Origin: Entamoeba histolytica HM-1:IMSS
Taxonomy: Eukaryota; Evosea; Mastigamoebida; Endamoebidae
NCBI RefSeq assembly: GCF_000208925.1
Contig: NW_001915094.1
Coordinates: 1-25,092 of the forward strand
Direction: 5' to 3'
DNA length: 25,092 nucleotides
In this document: positions 7,866 to 18,200 of the stretch, piece by piece
How the letters are laid out: each line of letters opens with the position of its first letter
How positions within the stretch are numbered: position 1 is the stretch's first letter
Position numbers and translations under genes: made by a program
Notes under the pieces: model-generated
Seen by the model: the letters and a program-made list of their open reading frames with translations, nothing else
Databases searched by the model: none
Told to the model about the DNA's origin: nothing

Positions 7866-8810
7866 TTATTTCTTTCCTTTAGTTCCAGTACTTCTTTTTG
7901 AACTTTGTCTTCTTGGTGCTTTAGGTTTTGAACTTTGTCTTCTTGGTGCTTTAGGTTTTGAACTTCCTGATGATCTTCCTTTTCTAGAACTACTGCTATG
8001 GCTATGACTTCTTGATTTATTACCTTTTGTATCACTGAGTTTGTCACTAAATTGACTAACTTTTTTTGCAGTTTTAGAAACTCCACTTGCTCCTTTTTGT
8101 ATAGCAGATGCAAATTTTCCAAATTTTCCTTCTTTTCCAGCAAATTTACCAGCAAAATTAGCTACTTTATCTGCTGTTTTTCCAAGTTTATCAGAAAACT
8201 TTCCAACTTTTTTAGCAACACCACCAACAGCATTTATTGCCTTATTAGTTTTAGTTTGAACTTTTCTACTTATTGCTTGTCCTTTATCAAGTCCTTTATT
8301 TACTTTAGTTTGAACTTCTTTCACTGTTTTTTGAGTTTTATCAATTACATTATTTGCTTTCTTTTGAGCAGCAGCAACTTTACTTTGAGCATTATCAACA
8401 ACTTTATTAGTTTTCTTTTGGAAATCATCCATTTTTTTAGCGGCGTCTTTATTAAAAATACCAACAACTCCTTTTCCAACGTTCATAACTTTATTAAATC
8501 CACTTTGAAGTTTATCAGTAACTTTTTGTCCTTTGTCAATAAAGTTATTAACAGTCTTTTGAGCTTTATCAATTTTTTGGTTAGCTTTATTAAGAAATTC
8601 ATTTCCTTTTTTCTGGTAATAATCAATTTTATCGTTTGCTTTATTAACAAGCTTATTAAATCCTTCTTGGATTCCTCCAAGAGACCAATCCTCTTCCATA
8701 TCAACAAACTCATCAAGATAATCAAGATAATCATCAAATGCTAACAAGTCTTCTTCGTCATATGTAAAAGCAGAGCATATACAAGAGAGGGCTATTAAAG
8801 CAAAAAACAT
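7866..8810 (-). CDS. secreted lysine-rich protein with acidic N-terminal segment
   Basis: The 314-residue protein is not one I recognise. Residues 1-16 form a signal peptide (MFFALIALSCICSAF). Residues 17-41 are extremely acidic, with 13 Asp/Glu, and the first Lys or Arg is at 53. From about 53 to 255 it is Lys-rich and helical, with repeated motifs such as KxNKxIDKxQKTV, like the amphipathic 11-residue repeats of LEA- or apolipoprotein-type proteins. From 262 the tail is Ser/Arg/Lys-rich with SSKPKAPRRQ twice (283-302). There are no Cys after the signal peptide and no membrane anchor. The layout suggests a secretory-route polycation with an acidic segment that could mask it. It might bind anionic surfaces, nucleic acid or glycans, by inference only. 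The Lys-rich Entamoeba surface protein KERP1 is an analogy only; I do not claim homology. Confidence 0.75.
   Translation of the reverse strand: MFFALIALSCICSAFTYDEEDLLAFDDYLDYLDEFVDMEEDWSLGGIQEGFNKLVNKANDKIDYYQKKGNEFLNKANQKIDKAQKTVNNFIDKGQKVTDKLQSGFNKVMNVGKGVVGIFNKDAAKKMDDFQKKTNKVVDNAQSKVAAAQKKANNVIDKTQKTVKEVQTKVNKGLDKGQAISRKVQTKTNKAINAVGGVAKKVGKFSDKLGKTADKVANFAGKFAGKEGKFGKFASAIQKGASGVSKTAKKVSQFSDKLSDTKGNKSRSHSHSSSSRKGRSSGSSKPKAPRRQSSKPKAPRRQSSKRSTGTKGKK
7897..7956 (-). repeat. exact 30-bp tandem duplication
   Basis: Two identical 30-bp units encode the SSKPKAPRRQ repeats near the C-terminus of the cationic protein. Exact identity at the nucleotide level implies recent duplication. Confidence 0.85.
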
Positions 8811-8855
8811 AATAATATAATTTTCTTAGGTTAATACAAACCTCTTTTTATATAA

Positions 8856-8868
8856 CCTTATTTAAATC
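8856..8868 (-). promoter_or_regulatory. TATA-like element of the cationic protein gene
   Basis: The minus strand reads GATTTAAATAAGG about 45-60 bp before the start codon, close to the Entamoeba GTATTTAAA-type box. A second A/T box (TATATAAAAAGAGG) lies just downstream of it. Confidence 0.45.
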
Positions 8869-8882
8869 TCACTCAGAGATGA

Positions 8883-8900
8883 ACCATTCTACAGAGTGGT
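8883..8900. promoter_or_regulatory. imperfect 18-bp palindrome upstream of TATA-like box
   Basis: ACCATTCTACAGAGTGGT is a near-perfect inverted repeat; the arms ACCATTCT and AGAGTGGT pair with one mismatch. It lies about 75-90 bp upstream of the start codon of the cationic protein gene, in a locally GC-richer patch. It could be a dimeric factor site. This is inference from symmetry and position. Confidence 0.3.
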
Positions 8901-9599
8901 ATTTTTATCTTATCGGCACATGTAGAACTTCTATATCTGACTTCTTTTTGTGATATTTTCATTTTATAATTTTTTTTTATTTTATTGTTTCCTTATAATT
9001 TACTACTTATTATATTTTTTTTCTTATTGTAAGAAATTTATAATTGTAAATTAAAGTTAGAATATTTATTTTTAAAATATTTTATAATTAATATTATTAA
9101 TAAAATTTTAATTAAAAGAGATTTTCTGAAAAATTGGTTCAATAAATTTATCATCACCTTTTTCAGGATTTGGGATGTTATTGTTCAACACTTTATTTTC
9201 TTGACTTTAAGGAATAGTATTTTCTTTCTTAATATTTTATTATTCTTTTTATTAATTTTATTATTGTTCAATAAGACTATCATTATTATTTGTTTTAAGT
9301 GTTTTTAAGACATAAAAACTTCTCTTTTTATGTATTTTAATTTTTAAGTGTTGAAGAAGTTAGAAATATTGGTAAAGTTAATGTTTTTTTCTAATTAAAT
9401 AGAGTAAAAGAGTATAAAAAGGAAGCACATACTTTTTCTTGGTAATATTGCATTAGTAATAGTAATACGAAATATTTATTAAGTGTATTAATGATTTTAA
9501 ATACAACTAATTGAAGTAGAAGAAGAGATAAACATAAACAATGTAAAATCACAAAAGAAAAAAAAAATTTATGTTTTATATTTCAAAAAAAAAAAAATT

Positions 9600-9610
9600 G
9601 TTTAAATGAA
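9600..9610 (+). promoter_or_regulatory. TATA-like element of MYG1 gene
   Basis: GTTTAAATGAA lies 30-40 bp upstream of the MYG1 start, followed by TAAACTTATAAA next to the ATG. This resembles the Entamoeba TATA-like box with a weak GAAC-like element. Confidence 0.35.
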
Positions 9611-9639
9611 TAACAAAATAAAATAAACTTATAAATATA

Positions 9640-10548
9640 ATGAAGTCTAAATTAATAGGAACACACGATGGTATTTTTCATTGTGACGAACTTACTTCAT
9701 GTGTTATTCTGTTACTTACAAAAGAATTTATGGGAAGTAAAATTAGAAGAACAAGAGATAATGAAAAATTAAAAGAATGTGATGTAGTTGTTGATGTTGG
9801 AAAAGAATTTAATGTAGAACGTCATTTATTTGACCATCACCAACAAGGATTTAATGAACGATGGGAAGGATCACCTACATTATTTTCATCAGCAGGATTA
9901 ATATATAAATATTATGGACGTGAAATTATAATAAAATTATGTAAAGGACCACATACAACATTTGAAGATGAAGAAGAAATCAAATGGTTTATGGATAAGT
10001 GGTATTTTTTTTATTTTGTTTCAATTGATGCAGAAGATAATGGATGTCCAAGAGGACAAAAACAAAATTATATTGAAGGGATGGGTTCATTAAAAAATAT
10101 TATTGGTAATTTAAATGATTTAAGAGGAGGATTTGAAATTGGACTTACAATATGTAAATTAGAATTAGTTAAATCATTTTATAGATTATTAATAAATTGG
10201 AGACCAACAGTAAAAAAATATCCTGCAACATATTTTAAAGAAGAAATTGTTTTTATTGATGATCAAAAAGCTGATTGGGTAAGTTTATGTGAAATGGCAT
10301 CATTAAATAAAAGTACATTAGTAATTGTAAAAAAAGAAAATAATAAATTTATTGGAAGAATTGTAAATGATAGATTAAATCCTACCTTTTCTTGGCCTAA
10401 AGAATGGAGAGGAATGTATGGATATGAATTAAAAAAGATTATTGGAAATGGAGTTATTTGTTGTGATAGAACAGGAACTGAAATTGTTTGTGAAGATTTA
10501 AAAACAGTAGAAAATGCATTATCTATTGCAAAAAAGATTCAACAATAA
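9640..10548 (+). CDS. MYG1: MYG1 family exonuclease (UPF0160)
   Basis: The 302-residue protein covers the MYG1 (UPF0160) domain, a DHH-phosphoesterase-related family whose characterised members are 3'-5' RNA exonucleases. Metal-site motifs are intact: THDGIFHCDE at 8-17, DVVVDVG at 48-54, DHHQ at 65-68, and SIDAEDNG at 128-135. SAGLIYKYYG (84-93) is also typical. The domain begins almost at the first residue, so no N-terminal organelle-targeting sequence is present, in contrast to animal MYG1; a cytosolic or nuclear role is inferred. The end is divergent: the usual FVH-x-GF-GG-like segment before the last helix is replaced by VICCDRTGTEIVCED. The stop overlaps TAATT. The start is fixed by the family N-terminus and the promoter motif. 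Confidence 0.92.
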   Translation: MKSKLIGTHDGIFHCDELTSCVILLLTKEFMGSKIRRTRDNEKLKECDVVVDVGKEFNVERHLFDHHQQGFNERWEGSPTLFSSAGLIYKYYGREIIIKLCKGPHTTFEDEEEIKWFMDKWYFFYFVSIDAEDNGCPRGQKQNYIEGMGSLKNIIGNLNDLRGGFEIGLTICKLELVKSFYRLLINWRPTVKKYPATYFKEEIVFIDDQKADWVSLCEMASLNKSTLVIVKKENNKFIGRIVNDRLNPTFSWPKEWRGMYGYELKKIIGNGVICCDRTGTEIVCEDLKTVENALSIAKKIQQ

Positions 10549-10818
10549 TTGAATTAAAACAGTTTAAAGTTTTTTGTTATTTAAAGAGTATTATATTAAT
10601 GGAATTTATCGCAAATTTTTTGTTTTTTAATTTTTTAATAAAATTTTTTAATAAAATATTTTAAAATTGGAAGTTAGTCTGAAGATTATTTTTGTTGTAT
10701 AGATTTCTTCAAATCATGCAACCATTTTTAAGTATCTATTTTAAAAAGAAAGGAAAATGAAAAGAAGTTAAATGTTCTAATAATTTTAGAGCATCTAGAA
10801 TTAGTTTGTTTTATTAAC
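10549..10818. other. short intergenic spacer
   Basis: This 270-bp spacer between two tandem + genes holds the MYG1 3' flank and the next gene's promoter. I see no strong TATA-like or GAAC match; TTCTAATAATTTTAGAGCATCTAG near 10775-10798 is the only notable mixed-base stretch. Confidence 0.5.
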
Positions 10819-11751
10819 ATGTCACAAAAAGTTACTATCACTGTTGAAGAGTATATTCAGATGTTAATTAATGAAAAAGAATTAAAGGTATTAAAAGATG
10901 AAACTCTTCATCTTCTCAATGAAAAAGAAATAAATAAAACATTAATTAAAGAAATGGAGATGAAAAATAATATTCTCAGTGAAGTGGTTCAACAAGAAAC
11001 TAAAAAATATGCACAATTAGAATATAAAAAAAGATATTTAGAGAATAAATTAAATCAATTAGAAAATGATAAACAATTAAATGATAAAGAAAAATTAGAA
11101 ATATTAACTGAAATAAAAACAAATTTAAAAAAACAACCAAACATATTTATTCAACAAGAATATCCACAAGAATATCCATTTGATGAAAAAAAATTGAATT
11201 TTACACATTCTTTTTTTTCTGAAACAATATCAAAACCAATAAATATAAAAAATACATATTTATTTATGCCAATATTTACTAAAAAAGAAATATCTAATTC
11301 ATTAGGAAAAGTTACAGAACCAATGACTGATGAAATTTATAAAAAAGTTCTAATTTTTTTAAATGAAATTCCAAAAGATGAGAAGTATAAAATTACTACT
11401 AATAAAGTAGTTAAAATTACTCCAATATTTATTTTTGAAGTTCAATATGATTTATTTGTTGAGATATTTAAGTCATTTATTGAAAATAAAAAAGAAGTAG
11501 TACTTATTAATAAATATCCAAGTATATCATCGAAAGTTTTATTTCAAGAATATTGTAATCAAGCAGGAATTCATTGTTTAAATTCTACTTATGATGAAAA
11601 AGCAAGATGGCAAAGAATTCATATTGCAAAGTTTAATAAATGTATTATTGAATTAGAAAAACAAAGAAAAAAAGATGGTCTTAATATAATGTTTTCTTTT
11701 GTTAAACACCGATATCCTCGTTTTCAGTTTATTGGTTTAGGTAAAATGTAA
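10819..11751 (+). CDS. coiled-coil protein of unknown function
   Basis: The 310-residue protein is not one I recognise. Residues about 15-105 are Glu/Lys/Leu-rich with heptad-like spacing and are predicted to form a coiled coil. A short QEYPQEYPFDE linker follows (113-123), then a globular, basic, Lys/Phe/Ile-rich part (about 125-310) without Cys clusters, membrane helices or a signal peptide. The C-terminus is strongly basic and aromatic (SFVKHRYPRFQFIGLGKM). This is probably a cytoplasmic or nuclear lineage-specific protein that oligomerises through the N-terminal helix. The reading frame is long and its codon use resembles the neighbours, so I take it as a real gene. Confidence 0.7.
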   Translation: MSQKVTITVEEYIQMLINEKELKVLKDETLHLLNEKEINKTLIKEMEMKNNILSEVVQQETKKYAQLEYKKRYLENKLNQLENDKQLNDKEKLEILTEIKTNLKKQPNIFIQQEYPQEYPFDEKKLNFTHSFFSETISKPINIKNTYLFMPIFTKKEISNSLGKVTEPMTDEIYKKVLIFLNEIPKDEKYKITTNKVVKITPIFIFEVQYDLFVEIFKSFIENKKEVVLINKYPSISSKVLFQEYCNQAGIHCLNSTYDEKARWQRIHIAKFNKCIIELEKQRKKDGLNIMFSFVKHRYPRFQFIGLGKM

Positions 11752-12289
11752 TATCCATCCTAAAAAAAAGTATATCTTTCTTTTTAGTTTGTTATTTCAA
11801 TGATTTATTTAATTCTTTTTTTTGTTGTTGTAATTTCAGTATTTTAGTAATTTTGTATAACAATTGTTTTTATCTTTATTAACTGTTATAAATTGTTATC
11901 TAATTACTTTATTATTTACATTATTTTTTTGTTTTTAGAAAAAATTATTTTATAAGTGATACAAAATAGTTTTTGAGAAGTATCTTTAGAGTAAAAAAAA
12001 TATCAAAGAAATAAGAGAATGTTATTATTGAAGAAATTTATTTCTCTTCTATCATAATAAATTCATTATATGAAAAGAATGAAAAACGAAGAGATAAAGA
12101 ACATTAATTAATAACATTAACTAATAAATTGAAATTCAGAATAACTGCTTGTTTCGGTATTAATTGAAATCAAAACAAAGAAAAAATAATTTGTAATTTA
12201 TAATTGTTTGATAATAAGTTTAAAAAGAAATAAGACAATAACTCTTATGTTATTGTAATAAAAAACAAACATTAAAAAAATGAATTTAA
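11752..12289. other. convergent intergenic region
   Basis: This lies between the 3' ends of the coiled-coil gene and the DOCK gene. It is entirely A/T-rich with no coding signal. It contains an imperfect hairpin at 12030-12049 and a perfect 8-bp hairpin at 12235-12256, both on the DOCK 3' side. Confidence 0.6.
12235..12256 (-). other. 8-bp hairpin in DOCK 3' flank
   Basis: ACAATAAC (12235-12242) and its exact reverse complement GTTATTGT (12249-12256) flank a 6-nt loop, 34 bp beyond the DOCK stop codon. It would fall in or next to the short 3' UTR. It is weak and AT-rich, and the function is unknown. Confidence 0.35.
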
Positions 12290-15200
12290 TTATTTTTCTT
12301 CTTCTGTAATTGGTCTTACATAAGCATCAACAATCATTCCACTTTCTCTGAGAGCTTTTTCAATAGAAACAAGACCAAGTTCCATAACATTTTGTAAGTT
12401 AGCGAATTCCAATTTCATTGAAGATTTATGAATTGCAAGTCCAGTTTTACAAAGATCAACTAATCTCATAACCATTGTATATAAATTATCAACATCTTCA
12501 GCAGAATATTTATTAATATTTTCTTCACTAAAGAAAGTATTACAAATAGCAAATAAACCACCATTAACATTAGCACAAAGAATACCCATTAATAATCTTT
12601 GAAGTTGAGGAATTTTATTAGCAATAGAATTAGGATTTTCAATAATCAAAGCCACTTTTTCAATTTGTTTTTCAATATCATCCATACAAGAAAGAATAGG
12701 AGTAAGAATAACTTCTTCTGTAAAAATAATAGGTTCTCTTTCAAGAACAGAAGGGAGGTTTTTCTTTGTTGTCATAATTGTTCTTTTTTTACAAACTTTA
12801 GATAATTCATCTAATTTAGCACCGTCAAGAGTAAATGATATTTCACTTGCAAATGTATTTGTTGAAATAAATTTATCAATAATCTTTTTTTCTTCTGTAC
12901 ATGGAGAAACAGAAGATACAAAAATATAATTATCATCTTTATTTAATTGTTCTAAGTTAGAAAGGCTTTTTGTTAATAAAATTAATCTTGGTGTTCGTTT
13001 ATATGAATTTTTCATAAATTCAACAAATTCACCTGATCTTAATGAACTTCTATAAACATATTCAAATAAATTCTGTGTTTTATTATTAGTATTTACTGAA
13101 GCATCACTTTGTTGTTCAAAAATATTTGTAAATGCTTGACCATAAAATGATACTCTATAAAAGAATCCAACATAAGTATTTAATTCAATAATTTGTTGAT
13201 ACAATTCTGTAACACTTGAGTGACATGCAGATAATGCTTTAAAATCATGAGTTGAAGCACAATAAGGAATAATAAAATTAAATAAAGTAATAGCATAATG
13301 TTGTAAATTTTGTTTTTTAAATGCATCAGCGGCTTGAATTACCATTTTTAATAAGAACCTTTGATTTAAAAATCTAGAATTATTTAAATAACTAGAATTA
13401 AATACATTAAAGAAATCAACAGTAATTTCTTTAAGACAATCAATATTTAAATCGATTTTAATAATATTATTTTTTCTAAGTACATTATAAACTGAATTAA
13501 TAATATGAACACATGCAACTCCTGCTTCAACAAAATTATCTCTTTTTTCTTGATTAACAATTAATTTCTCATACCATGTAAGATGTAATTCTAAACTTTC
13601 TTTATATTTTTCTGCAATAGAAAGATATTTTTCATTAATTAATTCTGCACTTTGTTCTTTAAGCATTTCTCTAAGACTTCTAAGATCATCTAAAATCATT
13701 TTAACATATTGTTCTAATAATCCAATTTCATCAATAAATTTTTCTTTAAAAGTTTTAATTGTACTATCTTTTTCTGTTTCTCTTTTAAGACCAATTGATA
13801 ATGCAAATGTTTCATCTTTCATACTATATTCTTGAATTAATTTTAAATCATTTACTTCACATAATTTTTGAATATCATCATCTCCTTGTGATAATTCTTT
13901 TGCTTTTTCTGCAACTGTTAATAATTCTTTAGTTATTTGTCCTTTTTGTATTGCTTTAACAATTACTTTAACATATTTAGAATATTCATTTCTTTTTTCA
14001 TTTTTACTTCTTTCTTCTTTTTGAATAACTTGAATTCTGCTATAATTTTTAATTAACACTTGTTTCCATGATCCCATATTTGCTGCTCTTCTATATAATT
14101 CTCCAAATAATTTTTCTCCAAGTAATGCTTCATCTTGTAAAATAGTTTCTTTATTTATTACTTGATCAAATATTCCTTTCCCTTTTTTTAATGGTGCCAT
14201 AATTAATTTTATTGATCTATAACTTTCTCTATCTTTTGTATATTTTTCAGTAACATATTGCATTGATTTCTCAATAACTGGTATTTGTTTTATTAATTCT
14301 TCTGCTCTTTCAATGATTTTATTTATATCTCCTCCCATTTCATATGTTTTAATTTCATCTACTCCAAGACACCATTCATAAACTTTAATAAGTTCTTCTG
14401 CAGAAGCTAATTGTTCATGACTATGTCTTGTAATTTCAATATGACTTTTTTCATATTCAACAATACTCTTTTGTAATTCAATTAATTGATTAAAAAGATT
14501 AATGGTTTTTGGTAAAATTGTTTCCCATTGTTTATATAATACTTCCCATACATTAATTCCATTTTTTCTTTCATCTTCTTTTCTCATTTGTTCTTTTTTT
14601 TCTTTAATAAGCTTTTCTAATACACCAAGTCCATTACCAATTTCTTCTAAATTTTCACCAACATTCTTATTATTATTTACTTCATTCTTCTCTTCAAGAT
14701 GTTCAAATACTTTACAATATTCTTCCCATATTAATGTTCTATCTTTTTGTTGTAATTCTTCAAATTCTTTAGTATTTTTTTGTGTTTGTGTTTTTGCATT
14801 AATTTCACTATCTAATGTATCATTTCTAATTTCATATAATTCAATAACACTATCAACAATTTTTTCTACATCTTCTTGTTTAATAGGAAAATCAACTTGA
14901 ATTAATCTAAATTTAAAATATGTGTCTTTTATTTCTTTTAATACTTTTTGAAGTTTATTTAAACATTGTTGTTTTATAACAACAAATTCATCTCTTCTTT
15001 TTTCTATCATTAATCTTCCAAGAATTGTTTTAATAATATCTAAGAAATCATTTAATTGATAATCAATACATGTTCTTAATACTTCTGCTTTTTCTTCATT
15101 TTTAACTCGTATTCCAATTTCATTTTTAATTCTTTCAAGTGTTTCTTCAATATCTGATGTCATATCAATACTCCATCTTTCTTCAAGATAAATAACAACT

Positions 15201-18200
15201 CTTCTCATTGATCTCCAAATACCTTCATTAATAGACTTTTGATTTTCAATAAGTTTTAATAATTCAATTCTTTTTTCTATTACTTTTCTTCGATAAATAT
15301 CATATCGATCTTCATTTTGATTAATTTCTTTTTCTTTAACTTTAGTAATAATATCTTCTGCAAAATCTAATGAAATCCATTGTTTTAATTTGGCAATTGA
15401 TGATTGTACATTACTTTCTTCTTCTGGAAGAAGTTTTCTTGATGCTAATGAACTAGTAATATGAATTTTAACACAATTAACATTTTCATCTCTTTCAAAA
15501 TTACTTTTAACAAAAAGATATAATACAGATGTAGCATTCTTTCTTGTTGATGGTGATGAACTACCACATAATCCAATAATACCATTAATTAAATCATAAC
15601 AAAATGTTGGGTTTTGAACAAATAAATAATCTGAATTTTCTATTACAATTTTTCTAATAAACGCCATAAAATATTTAAAAAATGTTGGTGCTGAAGTTAC
15701 TGTAAATGATGAAATTATTAATTTTGTTAATTCACTCATAACTTCATTTCCTGATGATAAAAATCTTTTATTAAAACAATGCATAATTATTTCTAATATA
15801 ACTAATAACGCACTGTCTACAACATTACTATTACTCATTCCTCTATCTTCAAGGACTGATGAATCATATGATTCTGAAACATCATGAAGATTACTTAATA
15901 TTGATATATTTGAATTACTTGTTTCTGAACAAATTACATTAAATACAACTTGTCTTGCATCTTTTTGCATTTCATTTATATTTCTAAATAATGGTTCTAC
16001 ATCAAAATTTAAATCTCCAATATATTTTAATGCTACTTGAAGAATTTTTAATAAATTAGCAATACGTTCAGGTGAGTCTTTATTAATTAAATTAATTAAT
16101 GTTCTTAAATCCATATTTTTTAAAATCCAGAGTAGATATAAATAAAAATGTCTTATTTCATTTAAATCTATACTTTTTTGTATTTTTTTAGTATTAATAA
16201 CTCCTTTTGATAATGAATGTGATGTTCTTGCTGCTAATTGAAGTGGTGGAGCAGTAAATGATTGTGGAAGAGTTGTAAGTCTAGAAGAAGAATTTTGAGG
16301 TGTCATAACTGGAGTAAGAAAAGGTGTATTACTATCATCTTCAGAATCTGTTTGATCAAGAGTATCATCTTCAGAATCATCTTTACTAAGATCATCATCT
16401 AATTCAATTCTCCAAAATTTAATAATTTGTTCTGCATGAACAATAATATAATCAATAAAAAATACATAAAATTCTGAAATTGCTGCTTTTTCATGTGGTT
16501 GTTGATGTCTTGGATCTAAATCTAATTTAACAGCATCTCCAATCATAGAATATAATGCTAATCTACAAACACAATCATTTGTTCTTAACATTTGAAGATA
16601 TTGTCTTTGAATATATGCTGCTAAAAAATGATGAGAAAATGCAGTAGTATAATAATCACTAATATGAATAACTGATGTAATTCTTGGTGCATTGCATTCA
16701 TAGAAATAAGTAAATTGAGATAAATGTTTTAAAACATCAACTTTTAAAATTTGAACGTTTTTCCAATTTTTTAAAGACTGAGCATCTAATTTAGAACTAA
16801 TTACACTTTTTTTTGATACTTTTTCATGAGAAAGAAATATTGTTTCAGTTTCAGAATCTTCAACACAACATAAAGTAGAAATATAAATATCTAAACATTC
16901 CATAGCTGTTTTTCTTGAATATCCTCTTATTAACATTAATAAAAATTGTGCAATAGCATTATTACTACTATAAATATAAGTTGTTGCTCTTGAAGCAACA
17001 CGTTGTCTTAAATATTGAGCAAAACATTTAAAGAATACTTTTAATTGATTATTAAAAGGAACACAAAACTTTTCATCATTTTGAATTTTATCATATTGAT
17101 ATAATAATTTTGCAGCATCTAAATAAATAAATAAACTTTTTTCTATCATTTTAAGAAATACTGGAAGCATTTCTAATGTAGTTTCAAGATATTTTAATTC
17201 AAATACTCCATCTAATTTACCAATTTTTTTTGCATTAAGATAATTAGAAAAGAATTTAGTTAATGAAGTAGTTAAAGGTAAAAATATAGCAGGTTTATTT
17301 GGTTTATTTTCTAAATAAAATTTTGTATATAATTCAAATGGTACTCTTTTTGGATTATTAAATTCATCACATACAAATAAATGAGAAAGTAATATTAAAT
17401 ATTTAAATGCATTTCCACTTTCTTGTTCATTTTCTTTTATTAAAGAATTTGAAGATATTCTTCTTTGTAATGGTGAATTAATAATACTTCTTGGACTTGA
17501 AATAGGATTTTTATCAATATTATCATTTTTAAATAACCCAAGAATAAGATCAACTAATATTGGTAATGTATGTGTTAAATCCATATCAAATTTATGATTT
17601 TTATCAATATCTTCACGTATTTCTGTAAATGCATTTTCAATACTTTTTGATGATTTATAATTTGTATGAATAGAACTTATTAATCTATGAACATTTGAAC
17701 TTTGTGTATAAATATTTGATACAACTCTTAAATTAAATGTTAATGTCATTGTTTTTGTTTTATCTCCTGTTTCAGTTGGTTTAGTTGTAATATAATTTTC
17801 ATAAGGAAGACCATTATAAACTGGAATTGTTTGTTCACCACTTTGAATAATTCTACCCATTTGAATAAATGGAAGAAAAGCAAAATATGAATTAATTACC
17901 ATTTTTTCCATTGGAAGATTTTGTTCATTAGTTAATAATACTTCTTGAATAACAAATAATAAATGGTGTTGTGGAGTTAAAACAATTGGTAATTTTGCTT
18001 TAATTTCATCTAAGAATGTATCATTTTTTGCATTAACAGAAACACTTGTACTTGCTTTTCTTAAAAATATAGGTTTAATACTTGATTCTGAATAAAATAA
18101 AGGAAGATAAGTATCTTCTCTATGAAATTTAGTATCTTCTTTTCTAATATAACAATGAATAATATAACTACATTTCTTTTTTTCATGTTGAATAGTTAAT

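Larger units (their letters stand above)
8811..9639. other. divergent intergenic region
   Basis: Its left end holds the cationic protein promoter and its right end the MYG1 promoter. In between, the minus strand at 9108-9206 is open for 32 codons without an ATG and reads like ordinary Entamoeba protein (…NIPNPEKGDDKFIEPIFQK…). Upstream of it, the same frame is broken by several TAA codons up to about 9400. This may be a decayed gene end or chance. Confidence 0.4.
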
